Origin: RFTU01 sp046094505
Lineage (GTDB): Bacteria > Pseudomonadota > Gammaproteobacteria > Burkholderiales > Burkholderiaceae_C
Length of the DNA: 7,065 nt
Assembly (NCBI GenBank): GCA_046094505.1
Contig: JBJTHN010000004.1
Coordinates: 1-7,065, forward strand
Reading direction: 5' to 3'
Below are positions 4,984 to 7,065 of the stretch, in pieces. The translations under genes were made by a program, and so were the position numbers. The notes beneath the pieces were generated by a model that saw nothing but the letters and a program-made list of their open reading frames with translations, made no database searches and was not told the DNA's origin. The stretch's first letter is position 1; each line of letters opens with the position of its first letter.

Positions 4984-7065
4984 TCAATGCCCCGCGCAGT
5001 AAAAGTGCGGATCGCTGGACAAGAGACCCGGGCCCGGTTGACCTTCAAAGAACAGTGGCGCCCGAGGTCGCTTGCGCGAGACGACTTCTGCCAGAGTGGC
5101 CGCCTCATACAGGCGACCGTTTTGCATCACATGGCTGATGCGGTCGCTTTGGCGGATGTCCTTGAGCACATCGCCGTCGATCACCACCAGGTCGGCCAAC
5201 TTGCCGGCCTCCAAGCTGCCCAGGTCGGCGTCCAAGCCGAAGTGACGCGCCGGGTTGAGGGTGGCCGTGCGCAGCGCCTCCAGGGGGCTCATGCCACCCA
5301 GGGCAAACATCCACATTTCCCAGTGGCTGCCCAAGCCCTCGCGTTGGCCATGCGCGCCGATCATGGCCGGCACCCCAGCGCGCTGCAGCTCGGCGGCGGT
5401 GCGCGCAACGCGAATCACATTGAAGTCTTCCTCGGGCGCCGTAGGGCGGCGAACGGCACGCGACTGCAGGATGCCCGGTGGCACATAGCGGCCCAGCAGC
5501 GGGTGTTGCCAGACATCGGTTCGCGCGTACCAATAATGCTCACCATCAAGCCCGCCGTAGGCCACATTCAGCGTGGGCGTGTAACCCACGCGGGTCTGGC
5601 TCCACAGCTGCTTGACATCGTCGTACACCAAGTCAATGGGCAGCGCATGCTCCAGGCCGGTGTGGCCATCCACCACCTGCGCCATGTTCTGTTGGAACAT
5701 GCTGGCCCCTTCGGGCACCACCATCATTTGCGTCCGGCGCGCCGCTTCCAGAATCATTTGCCGCTGCTCACGACGCGGTTGGTTGTAGCTCTTGACGCTG
5801 ATGGCGCCGTTCTCCTTTTGCCGGTTCAGGTGCGTCAGGGCATCGTCGAGGTTGTTCACCACCGCGTTGGAACCCCCTTTGGCGCCGTACAGGATCGATC
5901 CCGTGCTGAAGATGCGCGGGCCCAAGACCTGCCCGGTCCGCTGCAACTCGGCCTGCGTGAAGATGTGGTCGTTGCGGTTACTGGGGTCGTGCAGCGCGGT
6001 CACGCCGAACGCCAAGGATGCCAAGTTGATCCAGCTTTGCTGCGGAACGATGCCGTCCTCGCCCATCGCCCCGTGCCAGTGCGCATCGATGAAGCCCGGC
6101 ACGATGGTCTTGCCGCGCAAGTCCACGCGCCGCGCATCCGCAGGAACAGCCACTTGCGCAGCCGGCCCAATGGCGGCAATGCGGTTCCCGTCGATCAACA
6201 CCACCGCGTCTTCAATCACCTCATCGGGCTGGGCTGCCCGCATGGTGGCCACCCGCGCGCCCACCAGGGCGATACGGCCCTGCGGCCGATCGGTGGTGGC
6301 CGTCAGGCCAATGTGGCGGCCCTGGCTGGGTGGCTTGAAGGCCTGGGCCTCGCCTGCCGCTGGGGCCGCCTGCCCAACACCGGTCACGGGATAGGCTTGG
6401 GCCAGCGGTACGCTGAACAAGCGCGGGCCCATGCTGAAGTGGGCGGTGCGTGAGTCACCACTGAAGTGCAGGTGCTGCCCGGCATCGTGGCTTAGGCGCT
6501 TGACGGGCAAACCTTCCATGCGGGCTGCAATCGTCAGGGGTTTGCCGGTTTGCGGCAGGGGCAGCACATAGGCGTGGAACCGGTCGATGAAGCCCAGCCA
6601 GCGACCATCGGGTGACACGCTGTACTCGCCGATGAACTCCCCGCGCGCCACTTCGGTTTCCTCACCGCCATTCGGACGCAAGCGCCATAAAGCCCGGCGC
6701 CACTCCACCTCGCTGACCATGGTGCTGCGCGTGATGAACACCTCGTCGTTTCGCGCACCGAACTGCGGCGTGTCGCCATCACGGCTGATGCGCCGAGGGC
6801 TGCCACTGCCGTCTGCGGCAGCAATGTAGACGCCCGTCTCAAGCCCATGCCAGGGAGACAACAGCACACTGCCGCGCGACTTCACGTACACGACGTGTCG
6901 GCCGTCGGGCGAGAACCGTGGCGTGAGGTACTTGCCCGGCTCGGGCGTGAGCACCGTCTCGCGCCCACTGGCCAAGTCCCGCACGCGAACCCGCCCCATC
7001 TCGCGGTCGTTCCAGCTGATGTAGGCCACACGCTTGCCGTCGCGGCTGATGCTCGGCTGAAACTC
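4984..7065 (-). CDS. Amidohydrolase with N-terminal PD40 (TolB-like) beta-propeller, 5' partial
   Basis: The frame is open to the right edge (693 visible codons). The protein continues upstream because EFQPSISRDGKRVAY at the edge is already inside a propeller repeat; a GTG at 7029 is internal. Residues are counted from the edge. Positions 1 to about 215 carry PD40 repeats (SISRDGKRVAY 5-15, PRFSPDGRHVVY 49-60, YSVSPDGRWLGF 148-159). From about 264 comes an amidohydrolase domain of the imidazolonepropionase-like kind: IVPGFIDAHWH with metal-ligand His329 and His331, GVTALHDPS, a candidate bridging Lys425 in SVKSY, His468 and His473, then GAHGQ (570-574), and the closing LADLVVIDGD strand. Relatives are large, usually exported metal-dependent hydrolases of peptides or amides; the missing N-terminus would show whether a signal peptide exists. 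The last metal-site motif has His where many amidohydrolases have Asp. It heads the visible operon, 3 nt before the formylglutamate-type hydrolase. The substrate is unknown. Confidence 0.88.
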   Translation of the reverse strand, partial: EFQPSISRDGKRVAYISWNDREMGRVRVRDLASGRETVLTPEPGKYLTPRFSPDGRHVVYVKSRGSVLLSPWHGLETGVYIAAADGSGSPRRISRDGDTPQFGARNDEVFITRSTMVSEVEWRRALWRLRPNGGEETEVARGEFIGEYSVSPDGRWLGFIDRFHAYVLPLPQTGKPLTIAARMEGLPVKRLSHDAGQHLHFSGDSRTAHFSMGPRLFSVPLAQAYPVTGVGQAAPAAGEAQAFKPPSQGRHIGLTATTDRPQGRIALVGARVATMRAAQPDEVIEDAVVLIDGNRIAAIGPAAQVAVPADARRVDLRGKTIVPGFIDAHWHGAMGEDGIVPQQSWINLASLAFGVTALHDPSNRNDHIFTQAELQRTGQVLGPRIFSTGSILYGAKGGSNAVVNNLDDALTHLNRQKENGAISVKSYNQPRREQRQMILEAARRTQMMVVPEGASMFQQNMAQVVDGHTGLEHALPIDLVYDDVKQLWSQTRVGYTPTLNVAYGGLDGEHYWYARTDVWQHPLLGRYVPPGILQSRAVRRPTAPEEDFNVIRVARTAAELQRAGVPAMIGAHGQREGLGSHWEMWMFALGGMSPLEALRTATLNPARHFGLDADLGSLEAGKLADLVVIDGDVLKDIRQSDRISHVMQNGRLYEAATLAEVVSRKRPRAPLFFEGQPGPGLLSSDPHFYCAGH

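Noticed and set aside
4660..6453. A 597-codon plus-strand open frame antisense to the two hydrolase genes
   Set aside because: It is His/Arg/Gln/Val-rich, matches no family, and covers two well-recognised minus-strand genes. Long antisense frames are expected in DNA of this GC content.
7027..7029. GTG at 7029 as the start of the amidohydrolase
   Set aside because: The frame stays open to the window edge and the upstream codons already form a PD40 repeat, so the real start is outside the window.

Overview
The window looks like a chromosomal segment of a GC-rich betaproteobacterium, most likely Burkholderiales of the Comamonadaceae type. This rests on the tRNA-Asn sequence, the roughly 65-68 % GC of sampled gene stretches and the style of the proteins; no species marker is present. 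It divides into a short left part (1-423) that resembles the end of an integrated phage or satellite element, a tRNA-Asn(GUU) gene with its terminator (424-548), and a long block of five minus-strand genes (571-7065) that read as one operon or two closely packed ones.

Left part. An open frame enters from the left edge and stops at 174. Its residues recall the C-terminal region of small phage packaging or DNA-binding proteins. A non-coding, AT-richer stretch follows, with a perfect 11-bp tandem repeat containing TTTCCCACC and a 16-bp inverted repeat, and it runs directly into the tRNA. The tRNA is well formed from position 4 to the CCA, but its first three bases pair poorly with the 3' acceptor strand, as expected if the 5' end were replaced at an integration junction. 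A strong hairpin plus T-run follows the tRNA.

Right part, in transcription order (right to left): (i) a large amidohydrolase with an N-terminal PD40/TolB-like beta-propeller, whose 5' end lies beyond the window; (ii) an N-formylglutamate amidohydrolase family protein, 3 nt downstream; (iii) an exported protein joining Sel1-like repeats to a ClpP/crotonase-fold domain, starting with GTG in a 4-nt GTGA overlap; (iv) a two-domain chromate transporter ChrA, 15 nt further on; (v) an AEC-family permease after an 82-nt gap. The first four are so closely spaced that co-transcription and translational coupling are very likely. Two hydrolases acting on amides or formyl-amides, one exported protease-like protein and two transporters could form a scavenging or export unit, but no single pathway is proven. 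No other histidine-utilisation gene is in view, so a hut role for (ii) is not established.

The most interesting region is the junction at 1-500. The gene block is mostly recognisable families, with the Sel1-ClpP-like fusion the least characterised member. I found no convincing new defence or mobile system beyond the candidate element end.
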